Source: an uncultured Curvibacter sp.
GTDB lineage: Bacteria; Pseudomonadota; Gammaproteobacteria; Burkholderiales; Burkholderiaceae_C
Direction of reading: 5' to 3'
DNA: 64,000 nt
Assembly: GCA_903828535.1 (NCBI GenBank)
Contig: CAIKMN010000011.1
Coordinates: forward strand, 62,001-126,000
The translations under genes and the position numbers were made by a program. The notes under the pieces were generated by a model. It had not been told where the DNA came from. It saw only the letters and a list, made by a program, of their open reading frames with translations, and did not search any database. Positions 1 to 10,362 of this stretch are shown here, in pieces; the stretch's first letter is position 1, and each line of letters opens with the position of its first letter.

Positions 1-1023
1 CTCGGGGCGCGCTTGCAAAATATAAAGCTGTTGATCGGTGCCGTCCTTGCCCCACTCGATGTCCATGGCACGACCATAGTGCTGCTCAATGACCAGGGCA
101 TAGTGGGCCAGTTGTTCGACATCAGCGTCTGTCAAAGAGTAGCGGTTGCGTTGCTCAGTTGGCACGTCAGTCGTCTTGACCAACTTACCAGTGGCGGCTT
201 TTTCTTCGGTTGACGCAAACACCATTTGAATCAACTTCGAACCCAAATTGCGGCGAATGACGGCGCGCTTACCCGCTTTGAGCATCGGTTTGTGCACATA
301 GAACTCGTCGGGGTTCACGGCGCCCTGCACCACGGTTTCGCCCAGGCCATAGCTGGAGGTGATGAAGACCACGTCTTCAAATCCACTCTCGGTGTCGATG
401 GTGAACATCACACCGGCTGCGCCCAAATCCGAGCGCACCATGCGCTGCACGCCGGCCGACAAAGCCACGTCGGCGTGGGCAAAGCCCTTGTGCACGCGGT
501 AACTGATGGCGCGGTCGTTGTACAAACTGGCAAAGACCTCTTTCATCTTGGCCAATACATCGGCCAATCCGACCACGTTCAAAAAAGTTTCTTGTTGGCC
601 AGCAAAGGAAGCGTCCGGCAGGTCTTCAGCAGTGGCCGAAGAACGCACAGCGAATGAAGCCTGCGTGTTGCCCGCGCTGAGCGTGGCGAAGGCTTCACCA
701 ATGGCTTTTTCGAGGTCAGCGGGAAAGGGTTGATGCTCCACCCATTCGCGAATTTCAGCACCGGCGTCCGCCAGTGCTCGGACGTCTTCGGTATCCAAAG
801 TCGCTAATCGGGCGTTGATTTTGTCGGCCAATCCGTCATGGGCCAAGAATTGGCGAAAGGCGTGGGCGGTGGTGGCAAAACCGGTGGGTACGCGCACGCC
901 TTGGGGCAGTTGTGAAATCATCTCGCCGAGGGAGGCGTTTTTACCGCCCACCGACTCGACGTCGCTCATTCTCAGTTTTTCAAAGGGGACGACCAAGGCG
1001 GTCGATTCAAACAAGGCTGACAT
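1..1023 (-). CDS. ppsA: phosphoenolpyruvate synthase, N-terminal part (runs off the window)
   Basis: Only the first 341 residues are inside the window; the frame is open to base 1. The protein starts [17 protein letters not shown] and continues through a glycine-rich [12 protein letters not shown] motif typical of the PEP synthase and PPDK nucleotide-binding domain, ending at [10 protein letters not shown], the usual end of that ATP-grasp domain. The enzyme converts pyruvate, ATP and water to PEP, AMP and phosphate in gluconeogenesis. The phosphohistidine and PEP-binding domains would lie beyond the edge. It is divergent from ppsR, its known regulator in Proteobacteria, which strongly supports the call. 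Confidence 0.95.
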   Translation of the reverse strand, partial: MSALFESTALVVPFEKLRMSDVESVGGKNASLGEMISQLPQGVRVPTGFATTAHAFRQFLAHDGLADKINARLATLDTEDVRALADAGAEIREWVEHQPFPADLEKAIGEAFATLSAGNTQASFAVRSSATAEDLPDASFAGQQETFLNVVGLADVLAKMKEVFASLYNDRAISYRVHKGFAHADVALSAGVQRMVRSDLGAAGVMFTIDTESGFEDVVFITSSYGLGETVVQGAVNPDEFYVHKPMLKAGKRAVIRRNLGSKLIQMVFASTEEKAATGKLVKTTDVPTEQRNRYSLTDADVEQLAHYALVIEQHYGRAMDIEWGKDGTDQQLYILQARPE

Positions 1024-1196
1024 GGGAAGGCTCCGGAAGTTAAAAATCGGGCGCGCTCCAGGCTCAGTCGGCGAATCGGCAGATCTTGTTGTTGTTTTGC
1101 AACGGATTCAACGCAGCGGCGGGTGGAGGTCATGGACAAATTTGGATAATGTGAGGGATTGTAGGTCGGACCCAGCCCTTTTTCCAATAAATTCAC

Positions 1197-2018
1197 ATGC
1201 ACACTCGCACCGTTTTCTTCATTTCTGACGGCACCGGCATCACGGCCGAAACCTTTGGTAACGCCATCTTGGCCCAGTTTGAGATGAAGCCCCGCCATGT
1301 CCGTCTGCCCTTCGTTGACAGCGTGGACAAAGCCCACCAAGCGGTGCGCCAAATCAACCACACGGGTGAAATTGAAGGCAAAAAACCCATCGTCTTTACC
1401 ACCCTGGTGAACATGGAGGTGTTGGCCGTGATCCGCGCGAACTGTCAAGGCATGTTGCTCGACATGTTCGCGACCTTTGTCAACCCACTGGAGGAAGAGC
1501 TGGGCATGAAGTCGCACCACCGCGTGGGCCGGTTTTCGGACGCCAGCAAAAGCGGCGAATACCATGACCGGATCGAGGCGATCAACTTCAGCCTCTCGCA
1601 CGACGACGGTCAATCGAACCGAGACCTGCAAGCAGCCGATGTGATTTTGGTGGGCGTGTCACGCAGCGGAAAAACGCCGACCAGCTTGTACCTCGCCATG
1701 CAATATGGCCTCAAAGCCGCCAATTACCCACTGATTCCTGAAGACTTTGAGCGCCGACAATTGCCCCCTGCCCTGGTACCGCATCGAAACAAGTTATTCG
1801 GCTTGACCATCCAGCCGGAACGTCTATCAGAGATCCGCAACGAGCGCCGCCCCAACTCCCATTACGCCAGCTTGCAAAATTGCCGCACCGAGGTATCAGA
1901 AGCCGAGGCCATGATGCGCCGCAGCGGGGTGCGTTGGTTGTCGTCCACGCACAAATCCATCGAAGAAATCGCCACCACCATCCTTCAGGAAATTCGGCCC
2001 GAGCGCTTGGTCTATTGA
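1197..2018 (+). CDS. ppsR: PEP synthase regulatory protein (bifunctional kinase/pyrophosphorylase, DUF299)
   Basis: 273 residues, the usual family length. It opens with a [13 protein letters not shown] motif and carries a P-loop-like GVSRSGKT at residues 153-160, both diagnostic of the PSRP family. The family phosphorylates a threonine of PEP synthase with ADP to switch it off, and reverses this by phosphorolysis. The gene is divergent from ppsA with about 170 bases between the starts, so both promoters must lie there; I could not assign clear -35/-10 boxes. The start ATG at 1197 gives the conserved N-terminus. Confidence 0.95.
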   Translation: MHTRTVFFISDGTGITAETFGNAILAQFEMKPRHVRLPFVDSVDKAHQAVRQINHTGEIEGKKPIVFTTLVNMEVLAVIRANCQGMLLDMFATFVNPLEEELGMKSHHRVGRFSDASKSGEYHDRIEAINFSLSHDDGQSNRDLQAADVILVGVSRSGKTPTSLYLAMQYGLKAANYPLIPEDFERRQLPPALVPHRNKLFGLTIQPERLSEIRNERRPNSHYASLQNCRTEVSEAEAMMRRSGVRWLSSTHKSIEEIATTILQEIRPERLVY

Positions 2019-2037
2019 GAACTGATCGCCTTGCTCT

Positions 2038-3285
2038 TTAGGCGGTTGTGCGTCGCACCTTGCGCACATTAAACGCGCTGACGATGAGCACCGATTGCAC
2101 GCCTGCCAACCCCAATAAAACGGCCGTGTAATTGCCTTGGTCCATCAAACGCCCAAAGATCACGGGAGCCACCGCTTGACCAATGTCCAAGCCAGCGTAG
2201 ACCACGCCGTAGACCCGTCCTGTGGCGTTCGCCGGGGTTGATTTTTTGACCAACAAATCCCGCGAAGGGGAGGCAATGCCAGAGGCAAAACCCATCACAC
2301 CAAACAAGATGGGCACCCAATCGCCGGGCACGGGGGACAAAGCCAAATTCAAAGCCACCACCGCCGCCACACCAATCCCCATGGCCACGATGCGCTCACA
2401 ACGATCGGCGTTGGAGGCCAAAAAGCCCCCCAAAACCATCCCGCACGCGCTGGCCACCATATAAATGGTCAGGCAGACCGCCACCCAGTGAAGCGGAACC
2501 GCATGGAGTTGGCGCGCGGCCTCAGGCGCATAGGCCTGGATGATGCTGAGCACCACGGCATAAAAAAAGAAAAAGCCAAAACACATCCAAACAGCGGGGA
2601 TGCGCAGGAAATCAAAGCCCGTATCGGGCGCCTGGTTGCGGTCGGTGGCGGCTGTGTCAGTTGAGGCTGGCATCGCCAGCACCTCGCGTTGAACCAGCAA
2701 CAAAATCAGGACCAAGGTCGCCAGCAAGGCCGCGCTGGCCAACGCCCAGCGCCAAGAAAAGGCCATCGCGATCGGCACCATCATGGCGGCGGCGATGGCC
2801 CAGCCCAAACTGCCGCTGATGCCATGCGTGCTGTAAGCATGACCCAAACGATGTGGCGCGACGCGGCGGTTGAACAAGGTGTAGTCGACGGGGTGAAAAA
2901 CGCCGTTGCCAATGCCCGCCAAGACCGCTGCAACAAGCAAAACCCAGTAGGCGGGGGCCAAGGCATCCATCAGCAAAGCCACGATCAAAAAGCCCATGCC
3001 AGCGAACAAAACCGGCCTTGGACTGAAGCGGTCCACCAAAAAGCCCGAGGCCGCCTGCACCGCACACGACACCACAAAGAACACCGACAAAACCAAGCCC
3101 AACTCGGTGTAAGTGACTGAGAAAGCCGCTTTCAACCAAGGAAAAAGAGGCGCCAAGACCAATTGACTGAAGTGGCTGATGCTGTGGGCGATGCTGACCA
3201 AAGCGATCAAAGCAGCGTCTTGGCGCAGGGTAGGAAAGGCAGGGTTGTCGCTGGTCGTGAGGGGGGGAGAAATGGCTTCGGACAT
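2038..3285 (-). CDS. MFS transporter, Fsr (fosmidomycin resistance)-like
   Basis: 415 residues with about twelve hydrophobic segments, an inner-membrane major facilitator. The segment GIGNGVFHPVDYTLFNRRV followed by RLGHAYSTHGISGSLGWA resembles the part of the Fsr group in which a His-Pro motif and a conserved HG sit in TM4-5; this is recognition from memory, not an alignment. The substrate cannot be told from the sequence. It converges on ppsR with a 19-base gap and has no clear operon partner; the amidase gene ends-to-start 75 bases upstream on the same strand. ATG at 3285 has a weak AGGA upstream. Confidence 0.8.
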   Translation of the reverse strand: MSEAISPPLTTSDNPAFPTLRQDAALIALVSIAHSISHFSQLVLAPLFPWLKAAFSVTYTELGLVLSVFFVVSCAVQAASGFLVDRFSPRPVLFAGMGFLIVALLMDALAPAYWVLLVAAVLAGIGNGVFHPVDYTLFNRRVAPHRLGHAYSTHGISGSLGWAIAAAMMVPIAMAFSWRWALASAALLATLVLILLLVQREVLAMPASTDTAATDRNQAPDTGFDFLRIPAVWMCFGFFFFYAVVLSIIQAYAPEAARQLHAVPLHWVAVCLTIYMVASACGMVLGGFLASNADRCERIVAMGIGVAAVVALNLALSPVPGDWVPILFGVMGFASGIASPSRDLLVKKSTPANATGRVYGVVYAGLDIGQAVAPVIFGRLMDQGNYTAVLLGLAGVQSVLIVSAFNVRKVRRTTA

Positions 3286-3359
3286 AAGCCATTATCCTAA
3301 TTCAGTGGCGAACGCGCCCTTGTCGCAAAGGACACTTTTGGGGGCAAAGCGCCATCTCT

Positions 3360-4814
3360 TTAACGTGGTTCCGCCAGCGCCTGAGTCAAAGCCCTCTCCA
3401 CGGCCGTGGCCACTGACAGCAATTGCGCATCCTGACCTCGAGCGGCAGACAACATCAAACCCACCGGCAACTCACCCGCCGATTGACAGGGCAAGGAGAT
3501 CGAACACCCATCCATGAAGTTGAACAAGGCCGTGTTGCGAAGCAACAGGCCATTGACTTTAAAAAACGCCTCATGAGAAGCCAACACCGTGGCCATCGGC
3601 GCGGCAACGAGGGGCACGGTCGGGCACAGTACCGCATCAAAGCCCCTTAATGCCGTCGCCATGCGGCGAATCCAGACTTGTCGGCGTGACAGAAGACTTT
3701 GGTAATCGGCTGGGCTGGCGCCTGCCCCCATGCGGATTCGCTGCACCACCCGGGCGTCGATTCGATCGGCCTGCGAGCGCAAGCGCTCGGCGTGAATTCG
3801 GTAGGCTTCGATGGGCGACAAGCCAAATGGCGTGTTCATCTCGGCCACTTCGGCCAATTCTTGCAAAGGCAACTCGACCAGCACGGCCCCCGCAGCGGCC
3901 AAGGTGCACAGCGCTCGCTCATAAGCCTTGGCGACTGTGGGGTCCATGTCATCCAACACAACCGCTTGTGGCAAGCCCAAGCGCATGCCCTTCAAAGGAC
4001 GGTTTTCAAGTGCGAGTGCTTGGCCCGCCAACACCCCATCGACCAAGGCACAGTCGGCAACGCTGCGGGTCATGGCACAAACCGTGTCCACGCTCGGCGC
4101 CAAGGGGAAAGCACCGGTCAAAGGCACCCGAAATTGGCTGCTCTTAAAGCCCACCAAACCACACAAGGCCGACGGGATGCGAATGGAGCCACCGGTGTCT
4201 GAGCCCAGTGCCGCGACCGCCAAACCCAGCGCCACTGAAACGGCTGCGCCGGAAGACGATCCCCCTGGAATCCGCGCCATCTCGGCGTCGGCTGGGTTGC
4301 GTGGCGTGCCGAAGTGCGGGTTCAAACCCACCCCCGAAAAGGCAAACTCACTCATATTCGTTTTGCCAATGAGGGCGGCACCGGCCTGACGCAAGCGCTG
4401 CACCGCCACAGCGTCCACCGTGGCCGGGGCATCGTTTTGGCAGACCACGGATCCGGCCCAAGTCGCCTCGCCCTCGATGTCGTAAAGGTCTTTGAGGGTG
4501 ATGGGCAAGCCCGCGAGCGGCAAGTGGGTCTTGCCACCGAACTTGGGTTCTGAATTTGAACCTGAAGTCGCCCCATTGACCTTATCGGCCTTATCGGCCT
4601 CATCGGCCTCATCGGCCAATTTGGCAGCGGCCAGCGCTTCTTGCGCATAAAGGCGGGTAAAAACAGACGCCGCCTCGGGCGCTTGTGCCGCCTGCAAGAC
4701 CGAATGCACCCAGTCCTGATGGCTCAGGCCTTCTCGCCGCAATCGGGCGCGCAAAGCCGTGATGTTTTCTTGAAGGGGTGCCGCAATGGGAGCAGAAATC
4801 GAAGCAGAGGTCAT
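3360..4814 (-). CDS. amidase signature family protein
   Basis: 484 residues. The amidase signature is plain: the catalytic lysine in LPITLKDLYDIEG, then GGSSSGAAVSVALGLAVAALGSDTGGSIRIPSALCG, carrying the cis-serine and nucleophile serine of the Ser-Ser-Lys triad (split here for length). The family hydrolyses amide bonds in small amides, ureides or glutaminyl-tRNA. There are no gatB or gatC neighbours, so this is unlikely to be GatA. An acidic low-complexity insert (ADEADEADKADK) encoded by a 9-base tandem repeat lies between the N-terminal helices and the catalytic lysine. The substrate is unknown. Confidence 0.85.
   Translation of the reverse strand: MTSASISAPIAAPLQENITALRARLRREGLSHQDWVHSVLQAAQAPEAASVFTRLYAQEALAAAKLADEADEADKADKVNGATSGSNSEPKFGGKTHLPLAGLPITLKDLYDIEGEATWAGSVVCQNDAPATVDAVAVQRLRQAGAALIGKTNMSEFAFSGVGLNPHFGTPRNPADAEMARIPGGSSSGAAVSVALGLAVAALGSDTGGSIRIPSALCGLVGFKSSQFRVPLTGAFPLAPSVDTVCAMTRSVADCALVDGVLAGQALALENRPLKGMRLGLPQAVVLDDMDPTVAKAYERALCTLAAAGAVLVELPLQELAEVAEMNTPFGLSPIEAYRIHAERLRSQADRIDARVVQRIRMGAGASPADYQSLLSRRQVWIRRMATALRGFDAVLCPTVPLVAAPMATVLASHEAFFKVNGLLLRNTALFNFMDGCSISLPCQSAGELPVGLMLSAARGQDAQLLSVATAVERALTQALAEPR
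4580..4615. repeat. four tandem copies of a 9-base unit inside the amidase gene
   Basis: On the plus strand the unit CCTTATCGG occurs twice and then CCTCATCGG twice, head to tail and in frame. On the coding (minus) strand this gives repeated Ala-Asp-Glu/Lys triplets in a surface linker. A nine-base unit changes length without shifting the frame, so it could vary among strains. Confidence 0.85.
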
Positions 4815-4843
4815 CTGCCGTAATTTAGCGCATCCGGCACGCT

Positions 4844-7456
4844 TCAGTGCAAGGTCTCACCAAACTTGAAAACACCGGGCGCTTGCACAGGATCCACATC
4901 GACCGTGATGACTTCCTTGGGCAAGAAGCGGCCTTCAAGCAACAACTTGGACAAGGGGTTCTCGATGCGTTGTTGGATCGCCCGCTTCAAAGGCCGTGCG
5001 CCGAACACCGGGTCAAAGCCCACCTTGGCCAATTCGGCCAAAGCCGCCGCGGACACCTGCAAGGTCAACTCCATTTTGGCCAAGCGGTTTTCCAAAATAC
5101 CCAATTGGATCTTGGCAATCTTTTCAATGTCTTTGGCGTCGAGCGCGTGGAACACCGTGATTTCGTCGATCCGGTTCAAAAACTCGGGGCGGAAATGGTC
5201 TTTCAATTCCTCCAGCACCACGTCCTTGATGTCGTCGTAATCCTTGCCCACCATGGACTGAATCAACTGCGAGCCAATGTTGCTGGTCATGATCAGAACC
5301 GTGTTTTTGAAGTCCACGGTACGGCCTTGGCCATCGGTCAAACGGCCATCGTCCAGCACTTGAAGCAGCACGTTGAAAACATCGGGGTGGGCCTTTTCGA
5401 TTTCGTCAAAAAGAACCACGCTATAGGGGTTGCGTCGCACGGCCTCGGTCAGGTAACCGCCCTCGTCGTAGCCCACATAACCGGGAGGGGCGCCAATCAA
5501 ACGCGCGACCGAGTGCTTCTCCATGAACTCGCTCATGTCGATGCGAATCAGGTGTTCTTCGGAGTCGAACAAGAAGCCCGCCAAGGCCTTGCTGAGCTCG
5601 GTTTTGCCGACGCCCGTCGGGCCCAAAAACAAGAACGAGCCGGTGGGGCGATGGGGGTCCGACAAACCGGAACGGGAGCGCCGAATCGCATTCGACACCG
5701 CCGAAATGGCCTCGTCCTGACCCACCACGCGTTCGTGCAAATGCTTTTCCATGTGCAGCAACTTGTCTTTTTCTCCCTGCATCATTTTGGCCACTGGAAT
5801 GCCTGTCGCACGGCTCACCACCTCGGCGATTTCCTCAGCGCCCACTTGCGTGCGCAACAAACGCGGGGCGTTGCTGCCACCCAAGCCTTGGCCTTTGCCG
5901 CTCTCGCGGGCCTGCGCCTCTTTGAGTTGCAACTCCAATTTGGGCAACTCACCATATTGCAACTCGGCCACCTTGTTGAAGTCACCCTTGCGGGTCAATT
6001 CTTCAATTTGCTGACGCAGTTTATCGATGGCCCCGCGCACAGCCTGACTGTCTTGGGCTTCGGCTTTTTCGGCCAACCAGATTTCTTCGAGATCGGCAAT
6101 TTCTTTTTGCATCTTCTCGATTTCTTCTTCGATCAAGGCCAGGCGTTTTTGGGAGGCCTCGTCGGTTTCCTTTTTCATCGCTTCGCGCTCGATTTGGAAC
6201 TGAATCAAACGGCGGTCGAGCTTATCGATGACTTCTGGCTTGGAGTCAATTTCAATCTTGATTTTGGCCGCAGCCTCATCGATCAAATCAATGGCTTTGT
6301 CTGGCAAGAAACGGTCGGTGATGTAGCGGTTACTGAGCTCAGCAGCGGCCACGATGGCCGGGTCGGTGATGTCCACGCCGTGGTGCACTTCGTATTTTTC
6401 TTGCAAACCACGCAAAATGGCAATGGTGGCTTCGACGGAAGGTTCGCCCACCAAAATCTTCTGGAAACGCCGCTCCAAAGCCGCGTCTTTTTCGATGTAC
6501 TTGCGGTATTCGTCCAAGGTGGTCGCGCCCACGCAGTGCAACTCACCACGGGCCAAGGCAGGCTTGAGCATATTGCCAGCGTCCATCGCCCCTTCGGCCT
6601 TGCCGGCACCCACCATGGTGTGCAGTTCATCAATGAAAACGATGGTTTGCCCCTCGTCTTTGGCGAGTTCGTTCAGCACGCTCTTGAGGCGTTCCTCGAA
6701 GTCACCCCGGTATTTAGCGCCGGCCAGCAAGGACGCCATGTCGAGCGACAAGACGCGCTTGCCTTTCAGTGAATCGGGCACTTCGCCTGCCACGATGCGT
6801 TGGGCCAAGCCTTCGACAATCGCGGTCTTGCCCACGCCGGGCTCGCCAATCAAGACCGGGTTGTTTTTGGTCCGGCGTTGCAGCACTTGGATGGCGCGGC
6901 GGATTTCATCGTCGCGGCCAATCACGGGGTCGAGCTTGCCTTGACGGGCACGTTCGGTGAGGTCAAGCGTGTATTTTTTCAGCGCCTCGCGTTGACCTTC
7001 GGCGTCGGCGCTATGAACGCCCTCTCCGCCGCGCACCGCATCGACGGCGGCTTCCAGACTCTTGCGGGTCAAGCCCAGGCTTCGGGCTGTGTCCGACAAT
7101 TCAGATTTGCTGTCGGCCAAGGCCAATAAAAACAACTCGCTGGCAATGAACTGATCGCCCCGCTTGAGGGCCTCTTTTTCGGTGGCTTGCAACAAAATCG
7201 ACAAGTCACGCCCCACCTGGACCTGCTCAACACCGCTGACGCTGGGCAGCCGTTTGATGGCCTGATCGGCCGCCCCTTGCAACCCCGTGACGTTGACGCC
7301 GGCGCGTTGCAGCAAGGCACGCGGGCCGTCGTCTTGCTTGATCATGGCGGACAGCAAATGAGCAGGCTCGATATAAGCGTTGTCGTGGACCAAGGCCAGA
7401 CTTTGGGCGTCGGCCAAGGCTTCTTGGAATTTGGTGGTCAGTTTGTCGGTGCGCAT
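4844..7456 (-). CDS. clpB: ATP-dependent disaggregase ClpB
   Basis: 870 residues from the start [18 protein letters not shown], the standard ClpB N-terminus; an upstream ATG at 7522 would add 22 unrelated residues and is rejected. Domains in order: Clp N-terminal repeats, first AAA+ module with GEPGVGKT and a Walker B FIDELH, the coiled-coil middle domain rich in Glu/Lys (about residues 410-520), and second AAA+ module with GPTGVGKT and [11 protein letters not shown]. ClpB works with DnaK-DnaJ-GrpE, all encoded further along in this window, to rescue aggregated proteins. A sigma-32-like promoter lies about 90 bases upstream. Confidence 0.97.
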   Translation of the reverse strand: MRTDKLTTKFQEALADAQSLALVHDNAYIEPAHLLSAMIKQDDGPRALLQRAGVNVTGLQGAADQAIKRLPSVSGVEQVQVGRDLSILLQATEKEALKRGDQFIASELFLLALADSKSELSDTARSLGLTRKSLEAAVDAVRGGEGVHSADAEGQREALKKYTLDLTERARQGKLDPVIGRDDEIRRAIQVLQRRTKNNPVLIGEPGVGKTAIVEGLAQRIVAGEVPDSLKGKRVLSLDMASLLAGAKYRGDFEERLKSVLNELAKDEGQTIVFIDELHTMVGAGKAEGAMDAGNMLKPALARGELHCVGATTLDEYRKYIEKDAALERRFQKILVGEPSVEATIAILRGLQEKYEVHHGVDITDPAIVAAAELSNRYITDRFLPDKAIDLIDEAAAKIKIEIDSKPEVIDKLDRRLIQFQIEREAMKKETDEASQKRLALIEEEIEKMQKEIADLEEIWLAEKAEAQDSQAVRGAIDKLRQQIEELTRKGDFNKVAELQYGELPKLELQLKEAQARESGKGQGLGGSNAPRLLRTQVGAEEIAEVVSRATGIPVAKMMQGEKDKLLHMEKHLHERVVGQDEAISAVSNAIRRSRSGLSDPHRPTGSFLFLGPTGVGKTELSKALAGFLFDSEEHLIRIDMSEFMEKHSVARLIGAPPGYVGYDEGGYLTEAVRRNPYSVVLFDEIEKAHPDVFNVLLQVLDDGRLTDGQGRTVDFKNTVLIMTSNIGSQLIQSMVGKDYDDIKDVVLEELKDHFRPEFLNRIDEITVFHALDAKDIEKIAKIQLGILENRLAKMELTLQVSAAALAELAKVGFDPVFGARPLKRAIQQRIENPLSKLLLEGRFLPKEVITVDVDPVQAPGVFKFGETLH

Positions 7457-7542
7457 TTTGATTTCAGGGGATGTTAAAAGCCCAAGTGATGGATAGCCCA
7501 GAAAGAACCCATTGGCGTTCATTCAGAAGCCTGATGCACACC

Positions 7543-7570
7543 AATTGGTGTCATCTACTTTGATTTCAAG
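7543..7570 (-). promoter_or_regulatory. candidate sigma-32 (heat shock) promoter of clpB
   Basis: Read on the minus strand: CTTGAAA at 7570-7564, a 13-base spacer, then CACCAATT at 7550-7543. This fits the heat-shock pattern (CTTGAAA, 13-15 bases, CCCCATNT) fully in the -35 and in part in the -10. It places the transcript start about 80 bases before the clpB ATG. The same -35 heptamer occurs ahead of grpE and dnaK. Confidence 0.6.
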
Positions 7571-7643
7571 CCTAAATCAAAAACCAGACACTGACCTGGA
7601 TCAAAAGAAGGCCAGACGCCGAGCGGGCGGCGTGGAGATACGA

Positions 7644-7662
7644 AACCCCAGAAAATGGGGTT
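7644..7662 (-). terminator. hairpin downstream of moaE
   Basis: AACCCCA (7644-7650) and TGGGGTT (7656-7662) form a 7-bp stem with a 5-base loop. On the minus strand it is followed by TTTCGT, only a weak U tract. It lies between the end of moaE and the clpB promoter, where a terminator for the long alaA-moaE transcript is expected. Confidence 0.45.
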
Positions 7663-7720
7663 GATGTGAGGCCTGCGGGTGATGCGGGCAAGCCTCGGCC
7701 TTGTGGTTGCCCCCGGCTTT

Positions 7721-8203
7721 TTATTGGGCGTTGGTTTTTTGAATGCCCCAGCGGGCCAGCGCGGCGTCGTCGCTGCTGCGGGCATCGACCCATTGCGCGC
7801 CGCTGTCGGTGGTTTCTTTTTTCCAAAATGGCGCTTGGGTTTTCAGGTAGTCCATCAAAAATTCGCAAGCCTGAAAGCTTTGTCCGCGGTGGGCCGAGGT
7901 CACGGCCACCAAGACAATTTGATCGCCGACGGCCAAATCACCCACGCGGTGAATGACCCTTGCACCTTGCATGTCAAAGCGCTGTTGGGCTTCTTGCATC
8001 ATGGCCTCGATGGACCGCTCGGTCATGCCGGGGTAATGTTCCAATGCCATGCGGCTGAGGCCATGGCTGCCGCGCACCGTGCCCACAAAGCTGCATACCG
8101 CGCCGACACCGGGCTGGTCGGCGCGCAGTGCAGCCAACTCGGCAGACACATCAAAGTCTTGGGTTTGAATGCTGACTGAAAAGCGGTCTGAAAGTCGGTT
8201 CAT
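7721..8203 (-). CDS. moaE: molybdopterin synthase catalytic subunit MoaE
   Basis: 160 residues. The conserved features are GAVCSFVGTVRG near the start, LEHYPGMTE, the HRVGDLAVGD segment, and the lysine-bearing APFWKKE near the active site. MoaE moves sulfur from the thiocarboxylated MoaD onto cyclic pyranopterin monophosphate to make molybdopterin. It is the last gene of the run moeA-moaD-moaE; the small subunit moaD ends 64 bases upstream. An AAAAGG ribosome binding site precedes the ATG at 8203. Confidence 0.95.
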   Translation of the reverse strand: MNRLSDRFSVSIQTQDFDVSAELAALRADQPGVGAVCSFVGTVRGSHGLSRMALEHYPGMTERSIEAMMQEAQQRFDMQGARVIHRVGDLAVGDQIVLVAVTSAHRGQSFQACEFLMDYLKTQAPFWKKETTDSGAQWVDARSSDDAALARWGIQKTNAQ

Positions 8204-8267
8204 AGCAAAACCTTTTAATGAAGTGCTTATGAGTAGCTCTTATGTGGCTCTTGTGGCCCTGCTCGGG

Positions 8268-8519
8268 TCAACCGCCCGTCACCGGGGGAAACAAGGCCAC
8301 TTCAGCGCCTTCCGACAAAGCAGCCGATTCTTCACACAGGTCTTGGTTCAAGGCCATTCGCACGGGTCGCTCCCTTGACAGGCGTTCAGCATAAGCGCCG
8401 CCCCGTGAGATCAACTCGTCTCGCAAGGCCGCCAAGGTCGTGGTCTCGGTTTGCCAGGCTTCGGAGCCGGTGCCCAAGGCCTCACGAATCGAAGCGAAAT
8501 AACGCAATGTGATGTTCAT
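8268..8519 (-). CDS. moaD: molybdopterin synthase sulfur carrier subunit MoaD
   Basis: 83 residues with the ubiquitin-like fold sequence MNITLRYFASIREALG and the essential C-terminal Gly-Gly (PPVTGG), which is adenylated and turned into a thiocarboxylate. I chose the ATG at 8519 because an upstream start at 8588 adds 23 hydrophobic residues that overlap moeA and match nothing in MoaD. It lies 16 bases after the moeA stop and upstream of moaE, its obligate partner. Confidence 0.93.
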   Translation of the reverse strand: MNITLRYFASIREALGTGSEAWQTETTTLAALRDELISRGGAYAERLSRERPVRMALNQDLCEESAALSEGAEVALFPPVTGG

Positions 8520-8535
8520 CTTCCAGCCAAGAAAA

Positions 8536-9795
8536 TCAAGCCAACAATTCAGCAAAGGAAATAAAAGCCACCTCATCACCGACGGCAATGGGCCTTCCGG
8601 GCGGATTATCGACCAAACCGTCCCCCCAAACCGCCGAGGTCAGCACGCCAGAGCTTTGGTTAGGAAACAAGTCCAAGCGGCCTTCAGAGTTGCGCCAGAC
8701 CCGTAAAAATTCTCGGCGGTGATCGGCTTTCGGCCAAGCAAAGTTGGCGCGCATCGGGGCGGCTTTGGGCTCCCATTCGACAGCCCCCTGCAAGCGCAAC
8801 AAAAACGGGCGCACCAAGAGCAAGAAGGTCACGAAACTCGACACCGGGTTGCCGGGAAGTCCGACAAAATGGGCAGTTCCGACGCGGCCATAGGCAAAGG
8901 GTTTGCCCGGCTTGATGGCCATTTGCCAAAGATGCAGTTCACCCAGGGCGCTGACCGCGGGTTTCACGTGGTCTTCCTCGCCAACAGAAACCCCGCCACT
9001 GGTCAAAATCAAGTCGTGGTGCTCGGCGGCTTGTGCCAAGGCCTTTTGCGTAGCGGCCAACTGGTCGGGCACGATGCCCATGTCGGTGACTTCACAGCCG
9101 AAACGCAAGAGCAAAGCCCTTAAAAAGAAGCGGTTGGAGTTGTAAATCGCGCCAGCGGGTAATTGCTCAGGCGCCATTTCGCCGGGCATGACCAACTCGT
9201 CGCCGGTTGAAAACAAGGCCACCTTGGGTCGACGAACCACCTTCAATTCAGCCCGCCCGACGCTGGCCGCCAGCCCCAGGGCGGCGGGGTGCAATCGGGT
9301 ACCCGACAACAAAACATCAGCGCCCTGCGCCACGTCTTCACCCGCACGGCGAATGGCTTGGTTGACGGGGGGGCGAGTGGCAAAACGCACGGCGCCGTCC
9401 AAGGCTTCGCAATGTTCTTGCATGACCACGGTGTCAGCACCCGGAGGCACCGGCGCACCGGTGAAGATGCGCGCCGCCGTGCCCGGTTGCAACGCTTGGG
9501 CCGCAGAACCCGCCGCAATTCGCTGCGATACGGGCAGAACGCCACCCACTTCGGGCACATCGGTGGCACGCAAAGCGTAGCCGTCCATGGCGCTGTTGTC
9601 GTGGGCGGGCACTTGCAAAGGCGAGACCACGGTTTCAGCCAGTACACGGCCATCGGCGTCAAAGGTGGAGACGACTTCGACACCGTTTGCGGTGTCCCCC
9701 AAAGAATGCGCATAGGACAACAATTCAGCCAAGGCATCGTCCAAAGAGCGCAGGGGTTTGCGCGGGGATTGGGTGGGTTTGGTCAGAGTCGTCAT
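8536..9795 (-). CDS. moeA: molybdopterin molybdenumtransferase MoeA
   Basis: 419 residues. It shows the DNSAMDGYAL motif, TGAPVPPGADTVVMQEH, the MPT-binding SGGVSVGEEDHVK loop and the GLPGNPVSS signature, in family order. MoeA inserts molybdate into adenylylated molybdopterin. It sits between mobB and moaD on the minus strand, so most of the late cofactor steps are made from one transcript. No strong Shine-Dalgarno is visible ahead of the ATG, and mobB ends 33 bases upstream, so coupling to upstream translation is possible. Confidence 0.95.
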   Translation of the reverse strand: MTTLTKPTQSPRKPLRSLDDALAELLSYAHSLGDTANGVEVVSTFDADGRVLAETVVSPLQVPAHDNSAMDGYALRATDVPEVGGVLPVSQRIAAGSAAQALQPGTAARIFTGAPVPPGADTVVMQEHCEALDGAVRFATRPPVNQAIRRAGEDVAQGADVLLSGTRLHPAALGLAASVGRAELKVVRRPKVALFSTGDELVMPGEMAPEQLPAGAIYNSNRFFLRALLLRFGCEVTDMGIVPDQLAATQKALAQAAEHHDLILTSGGVSVGEEDHVKPAVSALGELHLWQMAIKPGKPFAYGRVGTAHFVGLPGNPVSSFVTFLLLVRPFLLRLQGAVEWEPKAAPMRANFAWPKADHRREFLRVWRNSEGRLDLFPNQSSGVLTSAVWGDGLVDNPPGRPIAVGDEVAFISFAELLA

Positions 9796-9828
9796 GGCGC
9801 GTTCAATAAAAAATGAAGGTGCTGCGGG

Positions 9829-10362
9829 TCAAGCTCGGTATTCAAAGCGGCTGGCTTGGCTCAGCAGCCAATCGGCCATGCTTTCGGCTTGGTTCAAATC
9901 CAGCAAAGCCAAGTTTGCAGGAACAGGCTGCGGCAAGTCACTGTCAGCGGCCACAGCGACCACCCAAGGGTCATGTGGGAAGCGCAAGGGTCGTCCTTCC
10001 CAATCGGCGCTCGGCGCACGCCATATTTCAATTTTGGGCAAGGGGCTGTCTTTGAAGCCTTCGACCAAAATCCAGTCAACATCGGGGGCCATTTTGGCAA
10101 TCAGCGCTTGGGGCGTTAAGGCCGTGGGTTCAGCGTGCTCGTGCATCAAAACGAAGCGTAAATCGCTGGCCAACATGACCTCTTGCGCACCGGCTTGCCG
10201 ATGCCGGTAGCTGTCTTTGCCCGGCTGATCCACATCAAATTTATGGTGTGCGTGCTTGAGCACTGAGACCCGCTGGCCACGTTGCTTCATGGCTGGAATG
10301 AGCCGCTCCAACAAGGTGGTTTTGCCCGACCCGGAAAGCCCTGCAAAAGCCACCACTTTCAT
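9829..10362 (-). CDS. mobB: molybdopterin-guanine dinucleotide biosynthesis protein MobB
   Basis: 177 residues beginning MKVVAFAGLSGSGKTTLLERL; the P-loop is at residues 8-15. MobB is a GTP-binding helper of MobA, which adds GMP to molybdopterin. The ATG at 10362-10360 overlaps the thrC stop as ATGA, a clear translational coupling; a TTG three codons earlier is less likely. MobA is not in the window. Confidence 0.92.
   Translation of the reverse strand: MKVVAFAGLSGSGKTTLLERLIPAMKQRGQRVSVLKHAHHKFDVDQPGKDSYRHRQAGAQEVMLASDLRFVLMHEHAEPTALTPQALIAKMAPDVDWILVEGFKDSPLPKIEIWRAPSADWEGRPLRFPHDPWVVAVAADSDLPQPVPANLALLDLNQAESMADWLLSQASRFEYRA

Noticed and set aside
3360-4814. GatA subunit of the aminoacyl-tRNA amidotransferase
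   Set aside because: No gatB or gatC nearby, and the acidic insert is not GatA-like; left as a general amidase.
4847-6772. Open frame of 641 codons on the plus strand opposite clpB
   Set aside because: It is the antisense shadow of a GC-rich, highly conserved gene; rich in His, Gln and Phe with no recognisable domain.
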